Shown one piece after another: positions 13,622 through 25,316 of a stretch of DNA of 64,000 bases (its first letter is position 1; the number at the start of each line of letters is the position of its first letter). The translations under genes and the position numbers were made by a program. The notes beneath the pieces are model-generated. The model ran no database searches. It worked only from the letters and a program-made list of their open reading frames with translations, and had not been told where the DNA came from. The stretch is from Perca fluviatilis. Lineage: Eukaryota > Chordata > Actinopteri > Perciformes > Percidae. The DNA is taken from assembly GCF_010015445.1 (NCBI RefSeq), contig NC_053119.1, positions 26,983,383-27,047,382 of the forward strand, written 5' to 3'.

Positions 13622-16600
13622 ATGGTAGCAGGAGACCTTCAGAGACTGCCACAGGGCAGTGGCAGACTGCGTCGACCCTCCCAGGCCCCTCGTCCAGACC
13701 ATGGACACGCACCGAGGAAGTCTCGCAAGAAGCTCCAAGTTATCATCTGTGTTCTGCTTGTGGAGCTGTGTGAGAGATTCACTTTCTTTGGGATTGTATG
13801 CAACATGATTCTCTTCTGCACTGTGAAGCTGGGCTATGATAACTACCTGGCTGCGACAGTCAACCTGTGCTTTATAGGAGCCAGCACCCTGACCCCTGTT
13901 CTGGTTGGGTGGTTTGCAGAGACCTGTTTAGGAAGGACCAAGGTTCTCTACTTGTGTGCTTTCCTTCATTTCTTTGGTAAGACACAATTTAAGGTTTATA
14001 CGTGTTTTCTGATGTGATGAAATTTGTGATAAGACTATGTGACTTGTTTTGTTTTTTTAAATGATACAGTATCTTGGACAGTATGTTTATGTTATCATGT
14101 AAGATTCATTGTAACGTAGGGTCAAATTTGCTAGTTTAAAAGACTTTAAACTTTAAAGAGTTTTGGGCACCCAAATAGCTCAGTTGGTGGAGTGGGCGCC
14201 TATGTATAGAGGTTTACTCCTCGATGCAGCGGGCCTGGGTTTGGCTAAAAAATAAAGGCCGAAAATGCCCCAAAAATAATCTTTAAAATTAAATTATTTT
14301 TTAAAAAGACCAGGTATTTTGAATGAATATGTGACATGAACAATCAACATATAAGCATGAACATCTTAACCATTAGTGTGAGGTCATTTTAAGAGCGTTA
14401 CTAATTCTATGAAGATGCTAAGTCATGGCTTCTGGGAAGTTACACTCTTGTTTGAAATCTAGCTGCAACTACGTACCTTCCCCTGTCATCATGCTTTTAT
14501 AGGCACAGCCATGCTGCCCGTGGTGGCATTCCCGTTTGAAGATTTCTACATTGATACTCATCACATGACACACCTGCTGGAACCTCGGGAGCAGCAGATC
14601 TTGTTCTACATCGGCCTTCTGGCTGCTGCACTGGGCATCGGCGGCATCCGGGCCATCCTCTGTCCCATGGGAGCCTATAGTCTGCAGTGCTACAATAAGC
14701 ACCAGCTCCTGTCCTTCTTCAACTGGTGGGTGGGGTTGCCAGCAGAAAACACTCATTCACTTGGTTAGACTACAAATGATGCATTGATATTGTTACTATG
14801 AACCGTTTGATCTTCATTAAGGAAGATTTCATAATGACTAATTGACTTTACAGTTCAGTTATACTGCTTGGAGACAAAAAACACTTGATTGAGTATGGAG
14901 AACACACAAGAACTTTAATGTCCCACAAGTGTAGAGAGTAAATTTGACACTAATTGGACAAATTAAAATGAACTACTGTAATGATGGTGCTGGATGAGGA
15001 TCACACAAGTTATTACAATTTAACCTCTGGGAATTCCATGAGAATCCATTCAATAGTTATCAAACATGTTCACTAAAAAACAAAAATGTCAACCTTATGG
15101 TGACACTAGAGGTAAAGTCAGACGATCACCAAAGCCAGTGGGACTCATCTTCTGGGGACCATGAATGCCTATACAACGTTTTATGGCAATTCATACAATA
15201 GTTGTTGAGATATTTTAGTTTGGACTTTGGTTGGACAGATCGTCCAACCAAATTGTAGTGTGGCTAAAAAATGATGTAAATACTGAATAATGAAATAATT
15301 CTTCCATCTACTCATAAGTTATTCAGTGACATTTGTGATCAGTATGCACATGAAGGAATTGAGTATGATATTTGTCTTATTTATGTTTAGGTTCTACTGG
15401 TTGGTCAACCTCAATTCCACTGTGGTGTTTCTGGGTATTGCTTACATCCAGCAGTCTGTGGCCAAAAATCTGGGCTTCCTTATCCCCTTTACCTCTGTGC
15501 TGCTGGCTCTAATCGCCATACATATGATGCGGAACAAACTCACCTATAAACCCAAGAAAGGTACCAAACAATAAAATTGTTCAGTTATTATAGTATTCAA
15601 ACACACTGCATACAGTACGTAAATGTCCTATAACATGCTGCTTTTTGGATGCTTTTATATAGGCCTTAGTGGTCCCCTAATACTGTATCTGAAGTCTCTT
15701 TCCCGAAATTCAGCCTTGGTGCAGAATTACAGCCTCTAGAGCCAGTCCCACATTGAGCTTTTCTTAGGATGTGCCATTTCTGTGTCTGCAGCTTTAACCC
15801 TCCTGTTATCCTCAAATTTACTAACATCCGTTATCCTTGGGGTCAATTTGACCCCAGGATTTTAAACCTCCAGAAAATGTTGGTAATTAAAAAACTTTTA
15901 CCAAATCTTTATGTTGATAGCCTAAACTGGCAACTAGAAAATGTTGACAGCGCCCCCACCTCCCCCCCCCACACACGCACACATACACACACATCCAGAA
16001 TACCTATTATGTGTCTATTGAAACATATGAAAATCACTACAAAATCTCCCTGATTCAACTTAAATTGAAAAGAAATGCAACCAGACCTTCATCCACACAC
16101 ATGTTTTCAGAGACATAGTGGCTGGAAATATTGCCCTTCCAGTTTCAACATTCCAAAGGCTTGCTGTTGCTTCACTTTTTGACTTGTATACTCCTGCCAA
16201 AATGAGCAACCCAATGTAGGCATGGAGGTCTGTCACATCCACATCCCTCCAACTGTCCACATACACATGACTTCCCTCTAAATTTGTCATCTCAAGTATA
16301 TCTTTTTCAACTGATGGTGTCATGTAAAGCTCAAATGCTGATTTTATGTCGTGGACATGGCTGACAGCATATCTGGTGGGGCCTGGAATCATTTTTATCA
16401 CATTAGCAGCACTAAGTCTACCCTGTCTTTCAAGTGGGGAGAGGGACAATAATAATTTCCCGTTTTTGGAAGGTAACGTGTCTGCTGGTGGTTGAGAGAT
16501 AACAGAAGGGTCAACCCCAAGAGTCTCATTGTCTTCAGAGGAGGATAATCAGGGTCCTCCTCAACATTATCCTCAGTCTCGGACACATTCTCCTCTATGT

Positions 16601-19306
16601 CACTTTCACTGTCAAAGAGCTGTGACAAAACTTTGCTGGCAGAAAACCTTTTCTTGCAGGCACATTGCGCACCAAGAGAATGGTTTAGAAGGCAGCGGTG
16701 CCTGCATGTGAGCTTTTATATGTTCGCCCCTCCCCTGTGTATCATGTGATACAAACCATCCCTGCGAGAACCATATTTTCCCTCCCTCAGAGTGCAGGAA
16801 CAATATTTTCCCTCCCTCACAGAGGGTGGGTGCGTGTGTGCGTGTGTGGGGTGGGGGTAGGGGAATTGAAGATTGTGAAATTGCAACAACCTGCATGAGA
16901 AAGTGACTTCAATATCAGCCAAAACAATCTCAGCAAATTTGTGTAAAATGTTCATATTTTCTATGTTTTTTACAGCTAAAACAGCCTGGGGTCAAATTGA
17001 CCCCAAGGAACACCGATGCATACAAAATGCATACAGGACATTGAAAATATATCATCATGTTAATTTTATGTTTACCCAGTTGTCCCCATTAAATTAGGAA
17101 AAGTCATTCAATATGAAGCAAAAAAAATTATGTAAACGCCTTTTTAGAGATGTTAAACATTGAATGGGGTCAAATTGACCCCAAGGATAACAGGAGGGTT
17201 AAATGCTATTGAGGAGGAGAGAGGGTGGGGGGGAAAGGGTGGGAGGGTGGGGGTGTGGCCTTGACCAACTGCCATGCTTTGCTTGTTTGCAAGCCATGAT
17301 GTCTCTCTCTCATGGATGGGCCAAATTTTCTGGGCAGGCAAAGCAGAGAAAGGGGAGGTAACCTTTCCCCTTATGACATCATAAAGGGAAGATTCCAGAT
17401 CGGCCCATCTGAGCTTTCATTTTCTCAAAGGCAGAGCAGGATACCCAGGGCTCGGTTTACACTTATCACCATTTCTAGCCACTGGGGGACCATAGGAAGG
17501 CTGGGGGAACTCATATTAATGTTAAAAAACCTCATAAAGTGAAATTGTCATGCCATGGGACCTTTAAGTAAATATACTGTATATGCACATTAACTTAAAT
17601 CATACTTCATTCTGTTCCTTTGTGTCTCTGGCGTACTGCAGGTGGCTCATTATTAACCACACTGGGAGTATTCATGAACTCTCTCAAGATGTGCTGCCTC
17701 CACTATCGTCACCTGAGTGGAGATGTGGGATCTTGGCTGGACCGGGCCAAGGAGAACAACGGCGGCCGATACAGCGAAACACATGTAGAAAACGTTAAAG
17801 TCCTGGCCAAGCTCTTCCCTCTTTATGGCCTTCAGCTGCTTTACAGAGCCTGCATCACACAGGCAGGTCACTGGAAAGATAAAGGAACTGTTATAAAGCA
17901 TGAAAAGGGAGCATGCTCATGTTTTATCATATGCAGGGAGACTAAGAATATGTTTTCCTACAGATTCCCTCAGGTTACTACATACAGACAATGAACTCAA
18001 ACCTTCACCTCAACAACGTCATGTTGCCCATCGGCGCCATGAATGTGATCAGTATCCTGCCTCTGCTGCTCTTAGCCCCGCTGATCGAGTGTGTGACGAC
18101 TTGTTACCTCTCCATGGAAAAAACTCCTCTGGCACCTGCAAAAGTCATCAGTGAGTATTTCTGCGTGCACACATGCACATCCCCACTAATGCACACATGA
18201 TTCTAATGTCACTCTCGCTCTTCTGCCTCATCCCTCTTCCCCTCCCCCCTGTAATTATGCTGCAGCCCCCTCTCTTATCACCCCCTGTCCATTCCCCCCT
18301 TCCAGCTCTGGGCCATGCGTGTGCCACCCTGTCGGTCCTGGTGGCAGGTTTGTCTGAGCTGCAGAGGAAGGCATACCCTCTGGTGGAGCAGACCCTGTCT
18401 GGAAAAGTTCTGCATGTGTCATCCATGCCGTGTTTCCAGCTGGCTCCTCAGTACATCCTACTTGGTCTCGCAGAGGCTCTCGTCACTCCTGCATGTGAGT
18501 GACAGATTTAGGGCCTCCATAATTTCATGATGCAGGTCTCACATGGTGCTTTTTACCCAAAACAACTTTTTGATTTATCAAATTAGCCCATACCAACTGC
18601 AACTGACACAAAAATCCGAGGCAGTAGAAAGATGATCATACACTCCTGCTGTCACTATCTCTGTGGCAGGTTCCCTCATATCTTTCCAGCTGACCCCGAG
18701 CCACATCAGAGGTATCTCCCTGCATTTCCTCACTCTGTCCTATGGAGGGGGCTGCTTTCTGGGAGCCTTCATCATTCAGCTGGTGTACTTTCTCTCTGGA
18801 GGTAAAAGGAGTACAAATACTGTATTGCATGTTTTCTTCCAATAACAAATGACAGTGGCACTGGCATTTGATGTAAAAACCCAATGATTTTTAGCCCAAG
18901 ATGTCACTGATGCGGATATGACCATACTGCTACTTGTTCGCAGGTAACTTCTACCCAAACACACTGCATGATGGGAATCTGGAGAGATTCTTCTTCCTCC
19001 TGGCCACACTGATGGCTGTAAATACCCTCGTGTTTTGGAGCGTATCTTACAGGTACAATATTATCTCTAACTACCTTGACTCCAAGGTGGAATACAGGCT
19101 ACAATTATATTATTCATTTTGCATAATGAACACTGTCATTCTCATTCTCGCTGATGTTGTCTAGGTACATAGACCTGAGTGTGCAGGGTAAAGCACTGAC
19201 CGCCAGCCCTCTGACTGAGAAGCTGCTGTATTACAAGGCCTGTCTGCGCTTCTACGACACTGTGGATCGCTCCTACACAAACGCCTCCATTGAATCTATT
19301 TTATGA
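13622..19306 (+). CDS. slc15a5: Solute carrier family 15 member 5 (POT-family transporter)
   Basis: Nine coding exons: 13622-13976, 14503-14725, 15391-15560, 17642-17862, 17964-18150, 18306-18494, 18670-18801, 18944-19052 and 19165-19306. They sum to 576 codons (575 aa). The protein is a hydrophobic multi-span member of the proton-coupled oligopeptide transporter (POT/SLC15) family. Matches to the SLC15A5 I recall include [17 protein letters not shown] in the first helix, [35 protein letters not shown] and [15 protein letters not shown] also see [13 protein letters not shown] and [16 protein letters not shown]15A5's own substrate is not established. The start at 13622 is the first in-frame ATG before the basic segment SRKKLQ. 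Intron 4 uses a GC donor (ACACAG|GCAGGT), because exon 5 (IPSGYY) continues only in phase 0. Intron 3 carries a MITE with a nested piggyBac. AATAAA follows at 19456. Confidence 0.92.
14165..14300 (+). repeat. tRNA-derived SINE remnant
   Basis: AATAGCTCAGTTGGTGGAG resembles a tRNA A box, and GGGCCTGGGTTTGG a decayed B box. The tail AATAAAGGCCGAAAATGCCCC resembles the tail of the SINE at 50078-50510. The body between head and tail is deleted. It lies in slc15a5 intron 1. Confidence 0.55.
15798..17198 (-). mobile_element. Internally deleted piggyBac transposon
   Basis: Termini CCCTCCTGTTATCCT and AGGATAACAGGAGGG are perfect inverted repeats flanked by TTAA at 15794-15797 and 17199-17202. Subterminal GGGGTCAATTTGACCCC-type palindromes occur near both ends (about 15839-15855 and 17166-17182), plus an internal copy near 16989. 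The transposase remnant runs on the minus strand. Total length about 1.4 kb, shorter than an autonomous piggyBac. Confidence 0.9.
16060..16628 (-). pseudogene. piggyBac transposase, N-terminal remnant, broken
   Basis: Two overlapping minus-strand frames (16398-16628, then 16060-16449) give an acidic N terminus ([19 protein letters not shown]) and then the start of a DDE_Tnp_1_7 domain. That domain shows [37 protein letters not shown], the hallmark of the piggyBac transposase N-terminal domain. A frameshift separates the two frames. The catalytic Asp triad region is missing because the element is internally deleted, so it cannot make an active transposase. Confidence 0.85.
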
Positions 19307-19455
19307 CGGTCTTAATTATTATCTCTACTATTGGTGGCGCTGGCGCTGTATGTTACTACTTTATGTAAAAAGTCTGTGACTTGGGAAATTATGGGCTGAA
19401 CTGTATAAATGAAGTTCACGGAATATCTGTTCACTGCTTTTAAGATCAATGTAAT

Positions 19456-19461
19456 AATAAA
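19456..19461 (+). promoter_or_regulatory. slc15a5 poly(A) signal
   Basis: AATAAA about 150 nt after the slc15a5 stop, followed by GT-rich sequence, a typical cleavage context. Confidence 0.65.
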
Positions 19462-20106
19462 ATGTGTGTATATAATCAATCAAATGTCCCTTACTGTAAC
19501 CATGGAACGCTACTTGACTTTTGTGAGCATGGCCTCAATATGAGTGAAATTTTTGAGATACATTTGTTAATCAAACATAAAACATAAAATGTAAATAATA
19601 GCACATTAAATGAAATAAATTACATAATTAGCAAAGCATGGTCATTTATTTGAGTCTATGAAGCTCAAGCAAATACTGTTTGTTTGATAATAAAAAATAA
19701 AAAAAGAACATACAACCAGCAACAAAAATATGAAACTCTGTCATGAGACAAAACAAAGCCCAAGCTCCAAGCTCTTTTCACAATAAAAGAATCAGGCTAC
19801 ATATAACTGAGAAACCATATTTTCAAGGCCACTTTGAAGATGTGCTCTTAATTTAGTATTATGTAGTATAGTACAGGCTTTAATGGAGATTATTCCATCA
19901 TACCACATGAAGAACAAAATAAAGAAATATGGTTTAAAGTCTTAAAATGAAACATTATGTAAAATAGGTGCATCTTATGAAAGAAACAATTGAACAGGGT
20001 CTTTTGATGGTGTTTTAGCAACATTTAAGAGAAAAAAGCCAAAATATAATAGAAGAAAATTCCGTATTCCACTCTTTGATTCATAATTGAGATTATATTC
20101 ACATAT

Positions 20107-20223
<117 letters not shown>

Positions 20224-20232
20224 AGATATATA

Positions 20233-20815
20233 TGTGCTGTCAAACGATTAAAATATTTAATCGCGATTAAAATCGATTAATAATAAAATAAAATAAATTT
20301 TCTCATTTTAATGCTCTTATCAACATGGAAAAGTAGATCGGCTTGCTTTGTGCTTTTGTCGCCTGGCTTTGACTAGGGTTTCGCATCAGCTGTGTGCTTG
20401 GCCATCAAGTGGTATTTCAGACTGGACGTGCTGCGATCATAGCTCAGTTCACAACGACAAAACACACAGATCACTTTGGTCTTGTCAATGGAACCATTTG
20501 GCAACTTTTTAAGTAAACTTTCCATTCAGAATCTTATTGGCATCCATTTCGGGCGTCTCGCGCTCGCCATCCACTCAAAACGTAACGTCAGCCTACTACT
20601 CTCTGGCCAACTCGCAAGCCCAAACAAGTGTGTGTGGCGTGCCTGTTGTTTTGTTTCCGGTCTAGCTAGATCCGGTGTGGTGTTGTAGTTCTTCTAACGT
20701 TACTAGGCCTAGTTGTTGCATGTGAAAAAAACGACGTTTGCTAGGCCAAAAAGAACGTTAATCTTGCCGTTAAAATGGGTTTGCCTGTTAATAACGTGTT
20801 TAACTGACAGCACTA
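20233..20815. mobile_element. hAT-like MITE
   Basis: Left end GTGCTGTCAAACGATTAAAA and right end TTTAACTGACAGCAC are inverted with mismatches. The interior has ATTTAATCGCGATTAA and is non-coding. The target duplication is hidden by flanking TA-repeats. The family assignment is inference. Confidence 0.5.
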
Positions 20816-20958
20816 GTGTATGTATGTATATATATATATATTATGTATATATATATACACATATATATATACATATACACACACACTTATTTTCTTCTAT
20901 CCCTGAATCATAAATGACAGGAAGTCCTGCGTCTAGCCTGTATTAAATGTAGACTGGC

Positions 20959-23900
20959 CTATATGTTGCATATTTTTAGTGCTGAACCTGAATCAACAGA
21001 AAACCCAGGATAGAGAGGTTCAATAAAGGTGGTCTGGATTTGGTGCAGCTGTGTCAAACTGTCAGAGTCAGAAACACTGTAGAATCCCAGCGTTCCTGCA
21101 TCGGAATCAAGGTGTATGCCCACTCTGCGGGAGAGAACCGGAGGAATCTGGCCTTTGTGAAGATTATTGTGCCAAAACGTGCAGCCGGACGAAGAGCAGG
21201 TTAATTTCCAGGAGAGATCATTGTGCCCAAAACAGCAATCTTTCCCTGAACCCTTTCTTTCAATGCCTTTGTACGACACGGCCAAATCGACAATGCCACC
21301 GTCCCACTCCACCTCCCAGTAGTGGCTGCACTGAAGGCCCTGTTTGCACAGAGCCTGGTGATAGAAGGTAAATCTGTCGTGGTGATCAGGATGAGCCTGG
21401 TCCCTGTCACCCCAAGATATCTCTCGGTTTCTGTCAGACAAGCAAAGACATGCAGCTACGGTGTTGGGGTCCACCTCCACTGTGGAGTCTGCAGGAATAC
21501 ATGAAACACTTGTTTGGCTGGGGAAGCTTTCGTGTATGTTTGTGCTTTAATGCAAAAGTGAATTTACATCATGCTTAGTAACTTAAGAAGAAAAGTCTGG
21601 AGTGCTCGGAAGTTCAAAACAAAATCATAAAAGGTGCTCTTTGGAATACCTGAAGAAGGCCGCTTTGTGCCGATTAGCGTGGGTTGCTGCCCAGTTCTAT
21701 TTTTATTGTAAGATTTCGATAAAGTGCCCATATTATGCTCATTTTCAGGTTCATAATTGTATTTTGAGGTTGTACCAGAATAGGTTTACATGGTTTAATT
21801 TTCAAAAACCACCATATTTGTGTTGTACTGCACATTGCTGCAGCTCCTCTTTTTACCCTGTGTGTTGAGCTCTCTGTTTTAGCTACAGAGTGAGGCATCT
21901 CACTTCTGTTCCATCTTTGTTGGGAGTCGCACATGCGTAGTAGATTTTGACCAGCTCACCTGGAGACTGAAGGCAGAAGACATTCAGAATCCTGTATCTC
22001 ACTCAAAACAGCATGGGTGGTTTTTTTCCCCAAGTTTGTATGTGTGTGGAAGCACCAGAGACACAAAATAACACCCCAAATCCCAGAAAAAGTGATTCTT
22101 TTTTTTATAATATGGGCACTTTAAATAACCATTTAAAAAAAATTCACAAGAAGAGTCCCTTGGACCTTTTGTCCCTTTTGAAGTTTTGTGTTCCCTTACC
22201 AAAAGAGTACATTTATAAAAACATTTTTTGCTTCCGAGCACTCCAGACTTTTCTTCTTAACATCATGCTTACTCTTATATTTGGTCAAAAGGTATGTCCT
22301 TGATGTTGTTTCCTCACACAGCTTTGGCTTTTTTGACACTGTGGTGAAAAGAAATAAACACTGATCATTTTGTCTACATTAAGAGGAAATATACAGACTA
22401 GAGTAATGATAAGGTTTGGAGATCCAAACTGGTCACACTTACACAGATCTTCTTCAGAATGACTGAATAATTCTCTCTTTTCTTTGTTGCACATGTTTTT
22501 CAGTTTATCGGTCTGTGCAGTGACAAACTCCGTCAGCATGTCAGGTCTTGCATGCGAGTCTGTGAACACAGGGAGGTCACCCAGGGCCCGGCAACCCTGC
22601 ACATGGCGTCAAATATACATTGTGTGATTTAAACATTTTTAAATCTAGCAGCAAAAATGTGATATAAAATGGCATATACTTGAAAAGACTGTAAACATGT
22701 CATCACCTGCAGAAACTGAATGGGGTCCTCGGTTAGTGAAAGCTGGTTGAGTTCATCCTCTCTCCTCCTCAGCTCCAACACTTCACGCTGCACTTGCCCG
22801 AGGCGACTGTTGGTCCAGTCCACTCCAGCTTTCTCTGCTTCTCCAACTTTCTCTCTCATCTCAGAGCGCTTCCTCTCCACAGAGCGGACGAATAACCGGA
22901 TGCTTTCCGCGCACAGTCGCTCAATGTCGTCACACGCCTTCCATGCGGCATCCTTGGAGAAAACATGCAAAACATTTGTCCTGTTGACTGATGACATATT
23001 GAGTTGCAGTCTATTTATGATAGTGCTGGGCTACTTTACACTTCCTTTAGTTATTCTGCAACATATGATAAGTAACTGGATTTTAAAAAATATTTTAGTC
23101 TCATTGCCAGACCCTTCCTTCACAGCGCTACGGAGGAGCTTCTGACTACACGGCATTCCCAGATGAAAGAAAAAAGTGCTCTGGTTTATTGGCATTTCTT
23201 TAAACCAATCACAATCATCTTGGGCGCTAAGCGCCTTATGGAGCAACAGCGCCTCTGTAAAATAGCCTCGGGAAGGAACTTGTTTTGGTGGAACGTGTAC
23301 GTTCGAAGTTTGTTTTAGTCGTGCAACAGAAACCTCAGATTGGACAGATAGTCTAGCTAGCTGTCTGGATTTACCCTGCAGAGATCTGAGGAGCAGTTAA
23401 CCGTCGTCGTCATAAATCCACCAGAGTTAAGAACGGCAACACAAAGAAAGTGGAAGATAACGGACATCCGGCCTAAATGAGGGACATCCGGCGGGAATTT
23501 CCAGCGGCACCGGAGCAATCCCAAAAGTGGAACGTCGTGTATATAGATTCTAGAATTCTATTCATTTTGTAACACTTTCTAAACTTCTAAAGCTAAGCAT
23601 TGAGACGTAGCTGGTGTCTGCACTGGTTGCCTGGTAACCTCACAGTGACGTCCATTGGGTAACTTACGGATTAGTTTTCCTTTGTTCCCAGTCTTTGTGC
23701 TAAAATAAGCTTAGCTAAACTATGCTAAGCTTACCAGTAGCCAGTAGCTGTAGCTTCATATTTAAAGCTTTAGTGCGTAACTTTTTGATATTAATGAACG
23801 TTCCTCACGTTCAAGCCATTGCAGAATAAGTTGCTACAAAGCTAATTAAGACTATCAGCTCCACACAACTCGCTCTGTATTTCTCAGTATGGCTATGTTC

Positions 23901-25316
23901 AGAAGATTGTGGCGTCCGGTCACTTCCCCGCGCAGAAGCTCGAGTGGAGATAATTACCTCTTCTGAGGAGTCCATCATGTTTTTTTAATCCTCCGTGTCC
24001 TCCTTGGCTACTAGCAACTGCGTGGAGGAGGGGTGGGGGCGCCCACGGAAGGCTTCTATCATGTGGATGCGCTGACAGTGTTGTTGTCATTACTTAGAAT
24101 TCCTCATGGGGGCGGCAGATACTACGTACTATAGCTTTAACAAAAGACATTTGAGTTGTATCAAGCCTGTTATCTAACTCTTGGCGAGAATGTATGTGCG
24201 CTAAGAGGTCGCAAGCCAGAAAGGTTGGGAATCACTGGTGAAGATTACTCCACCCACCCATTTACTTCCTGCTGGTGTCTGTATGCAGTCTGCATGCACT
24301 AAACCTGGTTTTCTTCATTTCATTTGCAGCATTCTTTTCAGTGTATCAGAGGCTCAGTGTGTTACACTCTGCTGCCAAACATCTGCCCACAGAGAGACTG
24401 GAAATACCCAAAACATCTGTTGCCTAACAGTCTACACACCCACATCCCTTTCCTCTTTTCTATGACATCTTTGTTGTCAGTAAACTAGGCACTTTTATTA
24501 TGTTGTATCAACATATTGATTCTAAAGAAATGTATTGATGAATAATAGCAAAAGTGCTTGCTTTTGTACTCACTCTTATAGAGTCTGCAGCCCCCCTCAG
24601 CTCTGCCATTTTCCTCTCTGAATCCAGCACTCTGTCTGCAATTTCCTGTTTGGTCCCCTCCAGTCGTCTCTGTTGAAACACAAATCCATGTGACATTAAA
24701 AAAGGACGTGCAACAAATGACTTCAGCATGGGGCTGGATTGCTTACCTGCATTAGACATTTTTCTGCTGCTACTGCCACCGTGTCATGGCCTTTGTGCTC
24801 ATCCATCACACACATCAGGCATATGAACAGCTGATCAGTGCGGCAGTAAATCTCCAGAAGTTTGTCATGACGGCCACAGATGCTTTCTTTGATCCTCGCA
24901 GAAGCTTGAATCAGATGGTGTTTTTTCAACGGAGGCACCTCGAGGTGAGGCTTCAGATGAGTCTCACAGTAAGAGGCCAAACACACGAGGCAGAACATGG
25001 TAGCTTTTCTTTTTCTCCCTGTGCAAGCGTCACATTCCACATCACCAGGTGAAGCATAGGTGTCCGCAGCGTTTGGACTGGGACTCTTGTTTTCCTCCAG
25101 CAGGGCGGCCAGAAGTGTGTTCCTCTTCAGAACAGGCCTCTGGGAGAACGTCTGCCTGCACTGAGGGCAGCTGTAACTCCTTCCACTGTTATTATTTACA
25201 TCCCAGAAGGAATTGATGCATTTTATACAGTAACTGTGTCCACAGGCCGTTGTCACAGGACCCTCCAGTAACTGTAAACAGATGGAGCAGTCGAACAGTT
25301 CCTCACTTGAAGCCAT
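20959..25316 (-). CDS. finTRIM-like E3 ubiquitin ligase 1 (RING, B-boxes, coiled coil, PRY-SPRY)
   Basis: Six coding exons, minus strand: 24747-25316 (ATG, MASSEELFDCSIC), 24574-24669, 22707-22952, 22443-22596, a 21-nt microexon 22318-22338, and 20959-21488 (stop). They sum to 539 codons (538 aa). Exon 1 encodes a C3HC4 RING (CSIC...CGHSYCIKC...CPQC), a zinc-binding B-box1-like segment (CDACTG...CLVC...CETH) and B-box2 (CGRHDKLLEIYC...CVMDEHKGHD). Exons 2-4 are coiled coil (RREDELNQLSLTEDPIQFLQ). The last exon is PRY-SPRY/B30.2 (VDPNTVAACLCLSDRNREISW, HYWEVEWDGG, GCTFWHNN, GFYSVSDSDSLTQLHQIQTTF, EPLYPGFSVD). The layout fits teleost finTRIM proteins, a fish-expanded antiviral TRIM group. Target specificity is unknown. 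Its paralogue follows upstream at 26904-29033. No recognised one-to-one human orthologue, so no symbol is given. Confidence 0.88.
21583..22260. mobile_element. Foldback element with 30-bp perfect inverted ends, enclosing another MITE
   Basis: 21583-21612 and 22231-22260 are exact 30-bp reverse complements (begin TTAAGAAGAAAAGTCTGG). CATCATGCTTA follows the right end directly (22261-22271) and also occurs at 21567-21577, 5 bp before the left end. This looks like an 11-bp target-site trace. The interior contains the TTAA-like MITE at 21723-22120. It lies in the last intron of the first finTRIM gene. The superfamily is not clear. Confidence 0.75.
21723..22120. mobile_element. MITE, family C (AGTGCCCATATTATGC ends)
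   Basis: Left AGTGCCCATATTATGC and right ATAATATGGGCACT are inverted. The right side is followed by TTAA; the left flank is ATAA, a likely decayed TTAA. The sequence looks like a very common teleost MITE, internally shortened here. It is nested in the foldback element. Confidence 0.7.
23090..23560. repeat. Unclassified fish interspersed repeat
   Basis: From TAGTCTCATTGCCAGACCC to GGAACGTCGTGTATATAGA. The GC-rich, non-coding body includes GGACATCCGGC twice. It resembles a repeat I associate with many teleost genomes. Class uncertain. It lies in finTRIM 1 intron 2. Confidence 0.4.
23766..24136. mobile_element. TTAA-flanked MITE, family D
   Basis: TTAA (23762-23765) precedes AGCTTTAGTGCGTAACT, and AGTACTATAGCT-like sequence (ACTACGTACTATAGCT) precedes TTAA (24137-24140). 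The ends are imperfect inverted repeats. No ORF. Same intron as 23090-23560. It is followed at about 24220-24237 by a GGTTGGGAATCACTG end of a decayed hAT element. Confidence 0.65.

Larger units (their letters stand above)
15621..17563. mobile_element. TTAA-type MITE, family A, copy 2, split by a piggyBac insertion
   Basis: 15621-15793 and 17203-17563 are the two halves of a family A element in the same orientation as copy 1. The right end is CATGCCATGGGACCT, followed by TTAA at 17564-17567. The left end is diverged. The halves are separated by the 1.4-kb piggyBac at 15798-17198, so the MITE is older. It lies in slc15a5 intron 3. Confidence 0.8.

Noticed and set aside
16529..16955. Several overlapping ORFs on both strands
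   Set aside because: They lie inside the piggyBac element. Only the minus-strand transposase frames show family motifs.
22720..23145. 141-codon plus-strand ORF
   Set aside because: It is antisense to finTRIM 1 exon 3, whose minus-strand frame shows conserved coiled-coil sequence and proper splice sites.
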